Source of the DNA: Buchnera aphidicola (Meitanaphis flavogallis) | GTDB lineage: Bacteria; Pseudomonadota; Gammaproteobacteria; Enterobacterales; Enterobacteriaceae | Direction: 5' to 3' | DNA length: 64,000 bases | Assembly (NCBI GenBank): GCA_039830035.1 | Contig: CP140038.1 | Span: 434,001 to 498,000 of the forward strand | In this document: positions 1-12,064 of the stretch, piece by piece | Layout of the letters: every line of letters starts with the position of its first letter | How positions within the stretch are numbered: the first letter of the stretch is position 1 | Position numbers and translations under genes: made by a program | Notes under the pieces: model-generated | Told to the model about the DNA's origin: nothing | The model's input: the letters and a program-made list of their open reading frames with translations, nothing else | Databases searched by the model: none

Positions 1-2
1 AC

Positions 3-626
3 CCAATAAAGATATATATTTGCAATTTATCTGATGATTATACAGAAATATTAACAATTCCAAATCACCCTAATATTAATACTATGGGAACACATAAATC
101 TATTTTTAGTAATAAAATATACATAGATCGTTTTGATTTTCAAGAAAATAACACTATACTACATAAAAAATTAACCATAGGAAACGAAATCAGATTACGT
201 CATGCTTATACTATTTGTGCAAAAAAAATAATCAAAGATGCTGATAATAACATAACTAAAATCATTTGCACATATGACAAAAATACATTAGGAAAAAATC
301 CTATTTATAAAAAAGTATCAGGAGTAATTCATTGGATTTCTGAAAAAAATGCATTACCAGCTCAATTTAATTTATATGAAAAATTGTTTTTACTAAAAGA
401 TCCTGAAACACAAACAGATTTCTTAAAGTACGTTAACAGAAATTCATTAATTATTAAAACAGGATTCATAGAATCTGATATAATACATAACATCTCTAAA
501 AATAGATATCAATTTGAAAGAGAAGGATATTTTTGTCTTGATAAAAATTATTCTATTAAAAATAACTTAATATTTAACAGGATAGTAACATTAAAAGATA
601 ATATAAAAAAAAATATTAACAAATAA
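3..626 (+). CDS. glnS: Glutaminyl-tRNA synthetase, C-terminal part (cut by window edge)
   Basis: The frame is open from base 3, so this is the last 207 residues of a gene that begins before the window; the first ATG in view (84) is internal. GlnRS charges tRNA-Gln with glutamine in the cytoplasm. The visible part corresponds to the two C-terminal beta-barrel anticodon-binding domains; the catalytic Rossmann fold with its HIGH and KMSKS-type motifs lies outside. Matches to the enterobacterial protein include IPNHPN, GNEIRLRHAY, KKVSGVIHWIS and FEREGYFCLD close to the C-terminus. The sequence is intact to its TAA stop. Identification is confident from these family blocks. Confidence 0.95.
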   Translation, partial: PIKIYICNLSDDYTEILTIPNHPNINTMGTHKSIFSNKIYIDRFDFQENNTILHKKLTIGNEIRLRHAYTICAKKIIKDADNNITKIICTYDKNTLGKNPIYKKVSGVIHWISEKNALPAQFNLYEKLFLLKDPETQTDFLKYVNRNSLIIKTGFIESDIIHNISKNRYQFEREGYFCLDKNYSIKNNLIFNRIVTLKDNIKKNINK

Positions 627-2632
<2,006 letters not shown>

Positions 2633-2694
2633 ATATGAGATCTATTCATACATATTTAAGTAAAAATGCTTATTTAAAAGGAAAAAATTTATTT

Positions 2695-3951
2695 ATGTCT
2701 AAAATTAAAAAATTAATTGCTAGAGAAATAATAGATTCTAGAGGATATCCAACCGTTGAATCTGAAGTTCATTTAGAAGGAGGATTTATTGGAATAGCAT
2801 CATCACCGTCTGGATCTTCTACCGGTTCTAAAGAAGCATTAGAACTACGTGATAATGATACATCAAGATTTTTCGGAAAAGGAGTCACAAAATCTGTCCA
2901 ACTAATTAACAATATTATTGCTAAAACATTAAAAAACAAAAACGCCGATGATCAAGAGACTATTGACAACATTTTGATCCAGCTAGATGGAACTAAAAAC
3001 AAATCTAAATTGGGATCAAACACTATTCTATCCGTTTCATTAGCAATAGCAAAAGCTGCATCAAAATATAGAGGTATACCTTTATACCAATATATTTCTG
3101 AATTAAATAATACTCCAGGAAAATATTCTATACCAATTCCCATGATAAATATCATAAATGGAGGCAAACATGCAGACAATAACATAGATATACAAGAATT
3201 TATGATACAACCCATCAATACTAGTAATATAAAAGAAGCTATTCAAATAGGATCAGAAATATTTCATACATTGGGAATCATTTTAAAACAAAAAAAATTA
3301 AGCACATCTGTTGGAGATGAAGGCGGTTATGCTCCTAATTTAAACTCTAATGAATCAGCACTTGTAATTATTCAAGAAGCTATTAAAAAATCTGGATACA
3401 TATTAGGAAAAAATGTTACTATTGCTTTAGATTGTGCAGCTTCTGAACTTTACAATAAACATACACAAAAATATACATTACATGGAGAACAAAAACAATT
3501 TACATCACAAGAATTTACACATTATTTAGAAGATCTAGTTAAAAAATATCCTATTACTTCTATAGAAGATGGACAAGATGAATCAGACTGGGATGGATTT
3601 CTATATCAAACAAAAAGATTAGGAAAAAAAATTCAATTAGTCGGTGACGATTTTTTTGTAACTAACACTCAATTACTAAAAAAAGGAATAAAAAAAGGTA
3701 TAGCTAATTCTATTTTAATTAAATTAAATCAAATCGGCACTTTAAGTGAAACATTGAAAGCGATACAAATGGCAAACAAAGCAAATTACACTGTAATTAT
3801 TTCACATCGTTCAGGAGAAACAGAAGACACTTTTATATCTGATTTGTCTGTAGGAACTTCTGCTAAAAAAATAAAAGCTGGTTCTATGAGTAGGTCAGAA
3901 CGCACATCTAAATATAATCAACTAATAAGAATAGAAGAAAATCTAAAATAA
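2695..3951 (+). CDS. eno: Enolase
   Basis: Interconverts 2-phosphoglycerate and phosphoenolpyruvate in glycolysis. An ATG at 2635 opens the frame earlier, but its 20 extra residues have no counterpart in the family; the ATG at 2695 gives [17 protein letters not shown], the normal start. Metal and catalytic blocks are present: [36 protein letters not shown], the lysine in [10 protein letters not shown], and SHRSGETED. The protein has 418 residues and stops right after LIRIEENLK, about 14 short of E. coli; only the variable C-terminal tail is missing. It is probably cotranscribed with pyrG. A strong inverted repeat follows at 4019-4069. Confidence 0.97.
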   Translation: MSKIKKLIAREIIDSRGYPTVESEVHLEGGFIGIASSPSGSSTGSKEALELRDNDTSRFFGKGVTKSVQLINNIIAKTLKNKNADDQETIDNILIQLDGTKNKSKLGSNTILSVSLAIAKAASKYRGIPLYQYISELNNTPGKYSIPIPMINIINGGKHADNNIDIQEFMIQPINTSNIKEAIQIGSEIFHTLGIILKQKKLSTSVGDEGGYAPNLNSNESALVIIQEAIKKSGYILGKNVTIALDCAASELYNKHTQKYTLHGEQKQFTSQEFTHYLEDLVKKYPITSIEDGQDESDWDGFLYQTKRLGKKIQLVGDDFFVTNTQLLKKGIKKGIANSILIKLNQIGTLSETLKAIQMANKANYTVIISHRSGETEDTFISDLSVGTSAKKIKAGSMSRSERTSKYNQLIRIEENLK

Positions 3952-4675
3952 AAAAATTTATTAGAACAAATTATGTATTAAAAAAATATTTTTATATATT
4001 TGTAATTAGATACTTTTAACAAATAGCAGGATTGATTTATATAAACATTAACTAAAACCTGCTATTTGTAAAATACTAATAAAACAAAAGTTTTAGTATA
4101 AAGATAAATAGTTCCATGAAATAGTATACAATAAAAAATATAAACTAATTTATTTTAATGTATAACTTTATAAATTCTGTATTCAAACTATTATTATTCT
4201 AAAAATAACTATATTATTTTTATATTAAAATTATATCTTATTAAAACGACTATAATATGAATGCATACAATTTAAAAATCATGTTATGTCAAATAATCAT
4301 TAAGTCACTATTTTATATACTTATTTTAAAAAAACAATTCTTTAAAAAAATTTCTATAATAAATTGCAGTTTCAACATGAAACATTTATTTATTTACTAC
4401 AATAATTTTAAAATAAATACTTTATTAAAACTTTATACCGAGTAACTCAAAAAAAATAAAATTTCATATTTTAATATATAATCTTTTACATTTTTAAAAT
4501 AAAAATTGTTTTAAATAATTTTATTGGATGAACTTCACTAAAAAATAAATTCGAATAACATACAATATAATAAAATTGTATGTAGTAAAATTAAATATAA
4601 ATAAGCACATACTTAAAGAAATATTTTTTAAAAATAATTAAAATCATTATTTTAAATACATTTATGAATATTAAA
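3952..4675. other. Intergenic region between convergent eno and ispF
   Basis: About 720 bases with no convincing gene. In E. coli truD and surE lie beyond ispF; I looked for their signatures on the minus strand and found none. A 62-codon plus-strand frame at 4257-4445 looks random. The only clear structure is the inverted repeat at 4019-4069. Confidence 0.6.
4019..4069. terminator. Perfect 12-bp inverted repeat downstream of eno
   Basis: The arm ACAAATAGCAGG (4019-4030) is repeated exactly in reverse complement as CCTGCTATTTGT (4058-4069), with a 27-base A+T-rich loop. The arms are richer in G+C than their surroundings, so the stem should be stable. It lies 67 bases after the eno stop in a convergent gap. 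It may end or protect the eno transcript, but neither strand has a U-run directly after the stem, so a classic intrinsic terminator is not certain. Confidence 0.5.
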
Positions 4676-5158
4676 TTATGTCTGATTTAAATTATCCAAC
4701 ATAACAATCGATTCACATGCTATTCCTTCATTTCGTCCAATAAAGCCCAATTTTTCAGTGGTAGTAAATTTAACACTAACATTATCTACTAAACAAGTAA
4801 GATCTTGAGCAATATTATCTCTCATTTTATTTCTATAAATTAACATTTTTGGAAGTTGCGCAATAACTGTTATATCAATATTAGATAAAACGTATCCTTT
4901 TTGTACAATTGCTTTCCATGTTTTCCTTAATAATACACGACTATCAATATTTTTATATTTTTGATCAGTGTTAGAAAACACTGAACCAATATCTCCCATA
5001 GCAGTAGCTCCCATTAATGCATCAATGACAGTATGTACTAAAACGTCACCGTCAGAATGAGCTGTTAAACCATGTATATAAGGTATAATTACTCCTCCAA
5101 TAATCAAAGGTTTTATGCTACCAAATGCATGCACATCAAAACCATGTCCGATTTTCAT
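4676..5158 (-). CDS. ispF: 2-C-methyl-D-erythritol 2,4-cyclodiphosphate synthase
   Basis: Cyclises CDP-methylerythritol 2-phosphate, with release of CMP, in the MEP isoprenoid pathway. 160 residues, against 159 in E. coli. It begins [13 protein letters not shown], with the zinc ligands in GHGFDVHAF and [12 protein letters not shown]. The [19 protein letters not shown] block near the C-terminus is conserved, so the enzyme looks functional. It lies 12 bases downstream of ispD, the same pair order as in enterobacteria (ftsB-ispD-ispF), and is probably cotranscribed with it. Confidence 0.97.
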   Translation of the reverse strand: MKIGHGFDVHAFGSIKPLIIGGVIIPYIHGLTAHSDGDVLVHTVIDALMGATAMGDIGSVFSNTDQKYKNIDSRVLLRKTWKAIVQKGYVLSNIDITVIAQLPKMLIYRNKMRDNIAQDLTCLVDNVSVKFTTTEKLGFIGRNEGIACESIVMLDNLNQT

Positions 5159-5170
5159 AAACTAATTCTC

Positions 5171-5875
5171 TTATAACATTTGTGTTTGTAAATAACAACG
5201 AACAAAAGAAATATCTTCTGGATAAGTAATTTTTATATTACTATTTCTGCCTCTTACTAATTTTGGATAATATCCACAATATTCCATAGCTGATGCTTCA
5301 TCAGTTATATTTATTCCTTCCTTGATAGCTTTTTTTAAACAAAACAACAAAAGTTTCGTAGGAAAACATTGAGGAGTTAACGCATTCCATAATTGATATC
5401 GATTTATAGTGCCAAAAATATCAATATGATTCATACTATATTTCATAGTATTATTTACTGGTGTAGCTAATATACCTCCTATAGTACTTGTATTAGCTAA
5501 AGATATAATTTTATTTAAATCATGTAAGCTTAAACAAGGTCTTACAGCATCATGAATTATTACCCATTTAGCATCATGAACTACCAATAAACCAGCTAAT
5601 ACAGAATGTGAACGAAGCTCGCCTCCAAAAACAAAATAAACTCGCGGATGAAAAGAAACAGATAATTTATGAAAAAAAACATCTTTCTTATTTAAAATAA
5701 CTATAATTCTTTTAATATTATCATGTATCAAAAAAAATTTTATACTATGTTCAAGAACAGTATACCCTTCAATTTTTATATATTGTTTAGGCTTATTTAA
5801 CAGCATTCTACTACCAATTCCAGCTGCAGGAATAATAGCTACAATGTTAGAATGAAAAGTACTAATATTATTCAT
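5171..5875 (-). CDS. ispD: 2-C-methyl-D-erythritol 4-phosphate cytidylyltransferase
   Basis: Joins CTP and methylerythritol 4-phosphate in the MEP pathway. 234 residues, against 236 in E. coli. The CTP-binding signature is clear: IIPAAGIGSRM followed by KPKQYIKIEG. Further family blocks are SVLAGL, WVIIHDAVRPCL, GGILATPVNNTMK and ITDEASAMEYCG. It lies between ftsB (33 bases upstream) and ispF (12 bases downstream) on the same strand, a likely three-gene transcript. The product feeds IspF, and in this window Dxs starts and IspA extends the same pathway. Confidence 0.97.
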   Translation of the reverse strand: MNNISTFHSNIVAIIPAAGIGSRMLLNKPKQYIKIEGYTVLEHSIKFFLIHDNIKRIIVILNKKDVFFHKLSVSFHPRVYFVFGGELRSHSVLAGLLVVHDAKWVIIHDAVRPCLSLHDLNKIISLANTSTIGGILATPVNNTMKYSMNHIDIFGTINRYQLWNALTPQCFPTKLLLFCLKKAIKEGINITDEASAMEYCGYYPKLVRGRNSNIKITYPEDISFVRCYLQTQML

Positions 5876-5908
5876 AAAATAATTTTACAAATTGTTCATA
5901 ATACATTA

Positions 5909-6198
5909 TTAAATATTATCAAAACTATGATTAATTATAATTCTATAAAATGTTTCACCATTTTTTATCATGCCTAAATTACTTCTTGCATATTCTTCTA
6001 CTAACTCATTACTCATATTCCAAAGTTGTATTTCAGAAAACAATTTGACATTTCGTTCTGTAAGATAAAAAATATCTAATTTTTTTTGCAAAATTTTTTT
6101 TTTAATTTCATATATTCATACAAACCATCTTGTCCTATAAAAAAATTTATTTGCAATAAAAATAATAATGCGAATAATCCTATCTTGATTAATATCAT
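5909..6198 (-). CDS. ftsB: Cell division protein FtsB, frameshifted at an A10 run
   Basis: FtsB is a small single-span membrane protein that, with FtsL and FtsQ, links septum assembly to peptidoglycan synthesis. The ATG at 6198 starts MILIKIGLFALLFLLQINFF, a membrane segment like that of E. coli FtsB, then GQDGLYEYMKLKKK. The C-terminal half is in another frame: a coiled-coil-like part, then EEYARSNLGMIKNGETFYRI, matching the family's ARNELSMTRPGETFYRL. The frames meet at a run of ten A (T10 on the plus strand, 6094-6103). One extra A would join them into a 96-residue protein (E. coli 103). Read literally, the gene is broken. Both halves are well conserved, which argues against an old pseudogene. 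Sequencing error in the run is possible. Confidence 0.85.
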
Positions 6199-7599
6199 AT
6201 GTATACTCTAAATTTATTACTAATTATATAACTATCAATTACTCATAAATTAAAATAGTTAATGCAATATTATTTTAGTAGTCCAGTTTAATAAATTAAG
6301 TCTGTAATTAACGTTTATACTGAAATATATCTATCCATATGAAATATCAGACTATCTATATTCATATAAATCACATATATTATAATAATACATATTTAAA
6401 AACATCACATGTCTACTAAAATAATAAAAAATGAAATCTAACATCATCAATTACACAAAAATATTAATTTTTCTTAAAAAATATGTTTTACTAAACATAT
6501 AAAATAAAAATAAACAGTTCAAATTATTACTATATAATAATTATATTTTATATAGTATTGTATTTTAAAATATATTAGGTTGTAAACCTAATCTTATTAA
6601 ATTTACAAGCAATATTTTTATTATATATAAATTTTTTCATATAAATTTAACAATCTTTATATATAACACATAATATTCTTTATATTTTAATATAATAAAA
6701 AAAAATAAATTCAATTTGCAGTTAAAAATACTAATTATTTTTATAAAACACAATTTATTTGAAACTATTTTAAACAAATTTTGTACTACTTATTTTAAGT
6801 TTAAAATACAAACTATTTAAATATCATTAATATTTATTAATTCATGTTTACAAGTTATGTAATATTACTCTACATGTTTAATTTGTCTAGGCATTTACCA
6901 TTTTCTAATTAACTGCATGAATTGTAATTTCTGAACAAACATCAAGAAATAAACACCCTCCCAAGTTATAATACTAATACTAAAATAATATCAACGAAAT
7001 AAAATAAAACTAACTTTTTACGCGTTATTACTACATAATCAATAAACTAATCGTTATGATATTGTAAAAAAATAAAAAATTTCAATTAATACATTTTTTC
7101 TGAAAATAACTCTACTATCAATAAAAAATTTATTATTTCAAAAAATTATATTTTTATTTTTGTCTATCTAAAAAATTCATTGGTAATACGTAATTCATGT
7201 TAATACCTTATAAAAAATATTTGAAACATAAAAAACATATTAAATTTTTATAAGTAGTTTTATTACATATTTTTAAAATATAATTTCCATTTATTTTAAA
7301 AAATATTTTATTTAAAATACCACATAAATTATATATTATTTACTATAATTCAATAACCTTTAATAAATTTATAACTTAATAAATAAAAAATTTATTTTAC
7401 ATTTTTATAAAATCTTTATTAAACTCTTTTCTCACAATTAATATAATGCTACCATTAAATACTAACATTACTTCCATTATTCAATGCGAAATAATATCTA
7501 AAATCATTTTTACATAAATATATTTAAAAACTCTATATAAAAATTTTAAACATCATACAATATTGTATAAATATCAAAAAATAAAGTAAAAACATTACA
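6199..7599. other. Gene-free, very A+T-rich stretch
   Basis: About 1.4 kb with frequent stops in all frames and no recognisable family block. In E. coli cysDNC lies upstream of ftsB, and some Buchnera carry sulfate-assimilation genes here, so this may be an erased remnant; I could not confirm any cys motif. The left end next to mutS may hold the last, unrecognisable codons of that pseudogene. The one clear structure is a small perfect hairpin at 6574-6592. Confidence 0.5.
6574..6592. repeat. Perfect 8-bp hairpin with 3-base loop
   Basis: ATTAGGTT (6574-6581), loop GTA, AACCTAAT (6585-6592). It lies inside the gene-free stretch between the mutS remnant and ftsB. It could be a terminator left over from a lost gene, but no U-run follows directly on either strand, so its role is unknown. 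Confidence 0.4.
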
Positions 7600-9790
7600 T
7601 GAATTATTAAAAATATAAAAAAATTCTATTTAAATACTTAATAGTTCATTAAATTTTCTCTTAATTACTAAAAAGAAATTAAAAAAATAGAAATATTACT
7701 AATGAAATAATAAATATACTATAATTTTTTATAACAAAACTCTTTTTTAAAGAACACGTAAAAAATAGATTTTTTATTACATTCTATCGCATAAAACATA
7801 AATTCTTTACATGTTTCTTAAAATCATTTTTAAGTTGTTTAATTTAAAATAATGAGTAAAAATAACATCATAGTTTAACTTTATAAATTAAAAAATCCAT
7901 ATTAAATTCAAGCTAAAGATAATTCATTATGTATCGATATTCCTTTGCAGATTTCACTAATAAAAAAATTAAATTATTTTAATTAGAATTTTTTAAAATA
8001 TTAAAAATTTATGTTACTTCCATCATCAGAGTTAATTTTCTATTAATTATATTATTCTACTAAATAAATACAAATAAAATCTCATCAAAAAAAATACCAA
8101 TTTTTTCGTACCAGTATAAAAAACTACTTTGTGTCTCTATATTATAACCATTCAATTCATGTAATGTATATATGTACTTCTTTCACACTGCATTAAGGCA
8201 AACATAATTTAATACAAAAAATCATTAAGATAAATTGTTCAACGTATCTAAATTAGAAAATACAACAACATTCTTACGTGAAAAATTTCAAAAAAATAAA
8301 TTACAAACTAAAATTTTTATATAAATACTTTTCAATCTCTAATGTTCTTTTTTGAGTATTAACAATATTATTTTCATACATTTCTAATTCTAGAACAAAA
8401 ATATTTTTCGCAATGTTTTAATACTTTTTTAAAAAATGTTATTACTAAGAACAAGTTTAACATGTCTTTTGCAAATTCATGTAGATAATAACCAAAATTT
8501 TGTTATATACAATTTTTAACAACACTACACCTAATGTTTTTACTCTCATACTTCTGATAATTTGAAATAATCGCAAATTCATTTTAATCATTCTCTATTT
8601 ATCTAATTTATTTTTGCAATTACTTTTTATAACGTAATCTTCATAAATAGTATTTAAAGAAACTCTTTTAATAATATTTACTAACACTTTATATATCGTT
8701 AAATATTTGAATAAGAAATCACTAATTTCTTTTAAATACACCAAGTTTTATATTATTTGATATACATATTCATTTTTGAAAATTAATTTCAAGTTATACG
8801 AATTAATACTAAATTTTTTAGAAAAACAACAAAAAAGGACAATATAAAAAATAATTCGTGCTAAATCTCTTATTTTTTAATACAGGTTTAAGTAAAAAAT
8901 AAATATTTTTAATGATTTAATTTTTTTATGTACATTTCTTATTATACTAATATCTTTAATAGAAGAACTTCCATCTTTTTAACAATCTACTTCCTCATAA
9001 AAGTACAAATATGATTAAATACAGAAAATTTATATATTCTTTTTCCAGAAAGATTAATAAAAATTTCCAAATATTTTTAATTCATCATTTATACAAAATA
9101 TAGTTATCTTCATATCTAATTTTAATTCATCTTACATAAGACAATAAAGAACATTGTGTGACTCGAACACGCATTAATAAACATTTTACTACTGAAATAG
9201 CCAAATTAAATTTCTTTGTTTTAAGATTTTTTGCATTTTTAGAATTAAATTGATCATTTAATTATCTATGCACATTGCTAAATTTAAATTCATACCAAAA
9301 TTAATATCTAAATTCCTATTCTCTCTAAAATTTCTAGAACATTTAAAAAATCATTTTGAAACCAACAATTTTAGAATTTATTTTTACTTCTAAAAGTAAA
9401 CATTCATACATAGAATATTTAGAAACATAGGAAATACTTGAAAAAAATTAAAATAACATATCCAAACTTTTCATTTTTTATGATAAATAAATCCTCAAAT
9501 GTTATCTTTATTTTTCTAAAAAAACTCATCTACCACAGTTGCTAGAGTAACTGATCTAATCACTTTTCGATTGATTAATCCTGTAATTATATCTTTTACA
9601 CTAGTTCGTTCACAAATTTCTATAAATCCTCCTAAAATAATTAATTATTTTAAATAATAGTTTTAATCGATTAACTGGAATACTAGACATCAAAACTTCT
9701 AATTCTAAAAACTATCCCTTTTTGTAAGAATAATACTTAAAAGATTAAAAAAGAGCCTTGTTTTTATTCACAATTTTATTCAAATAAATA
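7600..9790 (-). pseudogene. mutS: Decayed DNA mismatch repair gene mutS
   Basis: On the minus strand the translation aligns nearly without gaps to E. coli MutS but has many stops and frame changes. From N- to C-terminus: MSSIPVNRLKLLF near 9690 matches the MAGIPYHAVENYL region. IEICERTSV...NRKVIRSVTLAT (about 9520-9635) matches AICEQIGD...ERKVVRIVTPGT. YLEIFINLSGK near 9060 matches NLEITQNLAGG. Walker A survives only as ALMQCERST (8170-8208; functional GPNMGGKST). LTLMMEVT near 8025 matches STFMVEMT. SEICKGISIHNELSLA (7911-7961) matches the Walker B block DEIGRGTSTYDGLSLA. THYFKLNN (about 7850) matches THYFELTQ. The length is close to a full gene, so decay was mainly by substitution and small indels. 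The ends are approximate. MutS recognises mispairs, so this pathway is lost unless a second copy exists. Confidence 0.9.
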
Positions 9791-9964
9791 ATAAACACAT
9801 ATGATTAACGTTAAAATTATATAATTACCTTATTATAAAAAAAAAGTAATAATATTTTATTAAATATTAGTTTATCAAAAATATACGATTTTTTAAAAAA
9901 TACGTTATGATATAGAGAACTATAACATTCACAAAAATAATAAAATTAATTACATAATAAACGT
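9791..9964. other. Intergenic region upstream of dsbA
   Basis: A short A+T-rich gap between the decayed start of mutS (-) and dsbA (+). It is presumed to hold the dsbA promoter. No specific signal could be fixed. Confidence 0.4.
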
Positions 9965-10594
9965 ATGAAAAAATTTTTAATATTAGTGACAATAATGTCA
10001 TTTGGATTTTGTAACATAGATACACCCATGATAGAGAAACAAAAATATACCATACTTGAAAAAAAAATTACAAATGCTGCTCCAATAATAGAGTTTTTTT
10101 CTTTTTTATGTCCTCACTGCTACACTTTAGAAAAAAAATATCAACTCGATTACAATATAAAAAAAAACATATCTAACTCTATTAAAATTGCAAAATATCA
10201 CGTTAATTTTTTAGGAGGAGAATTAGGCGAATCATTAACTCACATATGGGAAATGTCAAAAATGATGGGATTAGACAAAAAAATTCTCATGCCTATATTT
10301 GAAAAAATTCAACAACACAAAACCATTACTGATTTCTACACCTTAAAAAATGAATTTTTAAAGTTAACAAAAATTGATGAAAAAGAATTTAATTTCCTTT
10401 GGAACAGTTTTGTTGTAAAGTCTATGTTATATAATCAAAAAATTATACAAAATATCCTAAAAATAGATCGCGTTCCTTTTATATTTATTAATGGAAAATA
10501 TGCTATAAACAACACAAATATCAGTCAAAGATCGAATAAAGACTTTATCAAAGAATATATATATATTATAAAATGTTTACTTAATAAATATTAA
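9965..10594 (+). CDS. dsbA: Thiol:disulfide interchange protein DsbA
   Basis: Periplasmic oxidase that puts disulfide bonds into exported proteins. 209 residues, against 208 in E. coli. The N-terminus MKKFLILVTIMSFGFC resembles a short signal peptide, though without a clear A-X-A cleavage site. The thioredoxin fold has the active site C-P-H-C in FFSFLCPHCYTLE, followed by KYHVNFLGGELGESLTHIW, the cis-proline loop RVPFIFINGKY, and the helical-insert end WNSFVVKS. The catalytic residues are complete. It stands alone between the mutS remnant and polA. Its reoxidant DsbB is not in this window. Confidence 0.95.
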   Translation: MKKFLILVTIMSFGFCNIDTPMIEKQKYTILEKKITNAAPIIEFFSFLCPHCYTLEKKYQLDYNIKKNISNSIKIAKYHVNFLGGELGESLTHIWEMSKMMGLDKKILMPIFEKIQQHKTITDFYTLKNEFLKLTKIDEKEFNFLWNSFVVKSMLYNQKIIQNILKIDRVPFIFINGKYAINNTNISQRSNKDFIKEYIYIIKCLLNKY

Positions 10595-10714
10595 AAATAA
10601 ATGTCTCAAAAAAAAATTATTTTAATGTTAATTATTTAACTTATTTAATTTTTTTATTAATATTAAAAACCACAATATATATTAAATGTATGTAATTATA
10701 ACTAATATAAATTT

Positions 10715-11617
10715 ATGCATATGAATTCCAAGAAAAAATTTGTTCACTATTTATTAATAGATGGTACATCATACCTCTATAGATCATATTATTCTTTTTC
10801 TATACTGAGTAATAAAAGTGATACACCATCCGGGGCTATATATGGCGTAATAAGAATGCTCAAAACATTATCTAAAAAATACCCAAAATCTCAAATAATC
10901 ATAATATTTGATTCACCAACAAAAAATTTTAGGCATATATTATTTCAACCATATAAAGCTAACCGTCCAAATATGCCAACAAATTTAAAATTACAAATTA
11001 AACCGTTATACGAAATAATCAAAGCAATGGGATTTCCAATTGTAATAATACCTTATTTTGAAGCAGATGATATCATAGGAACATTATCTCATGCGGCCAA
11101 TAAAGAACAAAAATTTACTTTAATTTGCACTAATGATAAAGATTTAGCACAATTAGTAAATATTAATGTTAATATATTGGAAAGTAAATACAATACAATC
11201 TTAGGAGAACAAGAAATAAAACATAAATATGGAGTAATACCTACTTTAATTCCTGATTTACTAGGACTAATGGGAGATAAATCAGACAATATTCCAGGAA
11301 TACCAACAATAGGAAAAAAAACAGCACTTACTTTATTGAAACATTTTAGATCTTTAGAAGATATATATAATCGCATTGATGAAATATCACAACAGTATTC
11401 ATTTAAACGAGCTAAACATATTACTAAAATGCTAATAATTCATAAAAACTTAGCATTTCTTTCAAAAAAACTAGCTACAATAAAAACAGATGTAATTATA
11501 AATAAATCCATAAATGAGATAAAAATGTTTAAACCATCAACATATAAATTAGCTCATTTTTTTAAATACTATAAATTTTATCATTGGTTAAAATTATTAA
11601 AGGAAGAAACATGGTAA
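10715..11617 (+). CDS. polA: DNA polymerase I reduced to the 5'-3' exonuclease domain
   Basis: 300 residues only, against about 928 in full-length PolA. The whole length matches the N-terminal flap endonuclease/5'-nuclease: LLIDGTSYLYRSYY, FDSPTKNFRH, the acidic FEADDIIGT and CTNDKDLAQLV, the helix-hairpin-helix LMGDKSDNIPGIPTIGKKTA, and LATIKTDV. The stop at 11617 comes just where the proofreading and polymerase domains would begin, and no trace of them follows. It should remove RNA primers and flaps but not fill gaps. This reduction is known in Buchnera, so it is a fixed state rather than local damage. A second ATG at 10721 is an equally good start. Confidence 0.93.
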   Translation: MHMNSKKKFVHYLLIDGTSYLYRSYYSFSILSNKSDTPSGAIYGVIRMLKTLSKKYPKSQIIIIFDSPTKNFRHILFQPYKANRPNMPTNLKLQIKPLYEIIKAMGFPIVIIPYFEADDIIGTLSHAANKEQKFTLICTNDKDLAQLVNINVNILESKYNTILGEQEIKHKYGVIPTLIPDLLGLMGDKSDNIPGIPTIGKKTALTLLKHFRSLEDIYNRIDEISQQYSFKRAKHITKMLIIHKNLAFLSKKLATIKTDVIINKSINEIKMFKPSTYKLAHFFKYYKFYHWLKLLKEETW

Positions 11618-12064
11618 AAATAAATATAAACTATATAAAAAAAGTAAAAATATATATAAGTATATTTTTTAATTTAAAAAAATACTAAACGCACTAATTA
11701 CTTAACTATGAATTTTAATTTTTTTAGATAAAATATTTTTTCAGAAAAAATAAACAGTGTAAACTATAAAACAAAATTTTTATATAAGCTAGAATTACAT
11801 TAACTAAAATATTTTTCACTTAAAAAAATACAACCTGTTTAAAAACCAATTAAAAAATATAAATATAAAAACATATATAATTAGTTATTATAAACAACAT
11901 ACACTTTAAAAAATAAAGCACACAAACTATTACGATTTTAAAAACTATTCAAAAAAAAAATAAATGTATATTAATAAGATATTAATACTAAAAAGTTACA
12001 TTCTATCTTAACAATTAATATTTAAAAAAACCTAATCAAAAACATTAATTTTTTAATCTAATAA
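11618..12064. other. Intergenic region between convergent polA and engB
   Basis: About 450 bases, very A+T-rich. In E. coli the small RNA Spot 42 (spf) lies between polA and engB. I see no sequence resembling it and no remnant of the Klenow part of polA. No feature is claimed. Confidence 0.5.

Noticed and set aside
4257..4445. A 62-codon plus-strand frame between eno and ispF
   Set aside because: Ile/Lys/Asn/Leu-rich random composition, no ribosome binding site and no family resemblance; expected by chance in such A+T-rich DNA.
11618..12064. Possible Spot 42 small RNA between polA and engB, as in E. coli
   Set aside because: No similarity to the known RNA and no G+C-rich hairpin plus U-run could be found.
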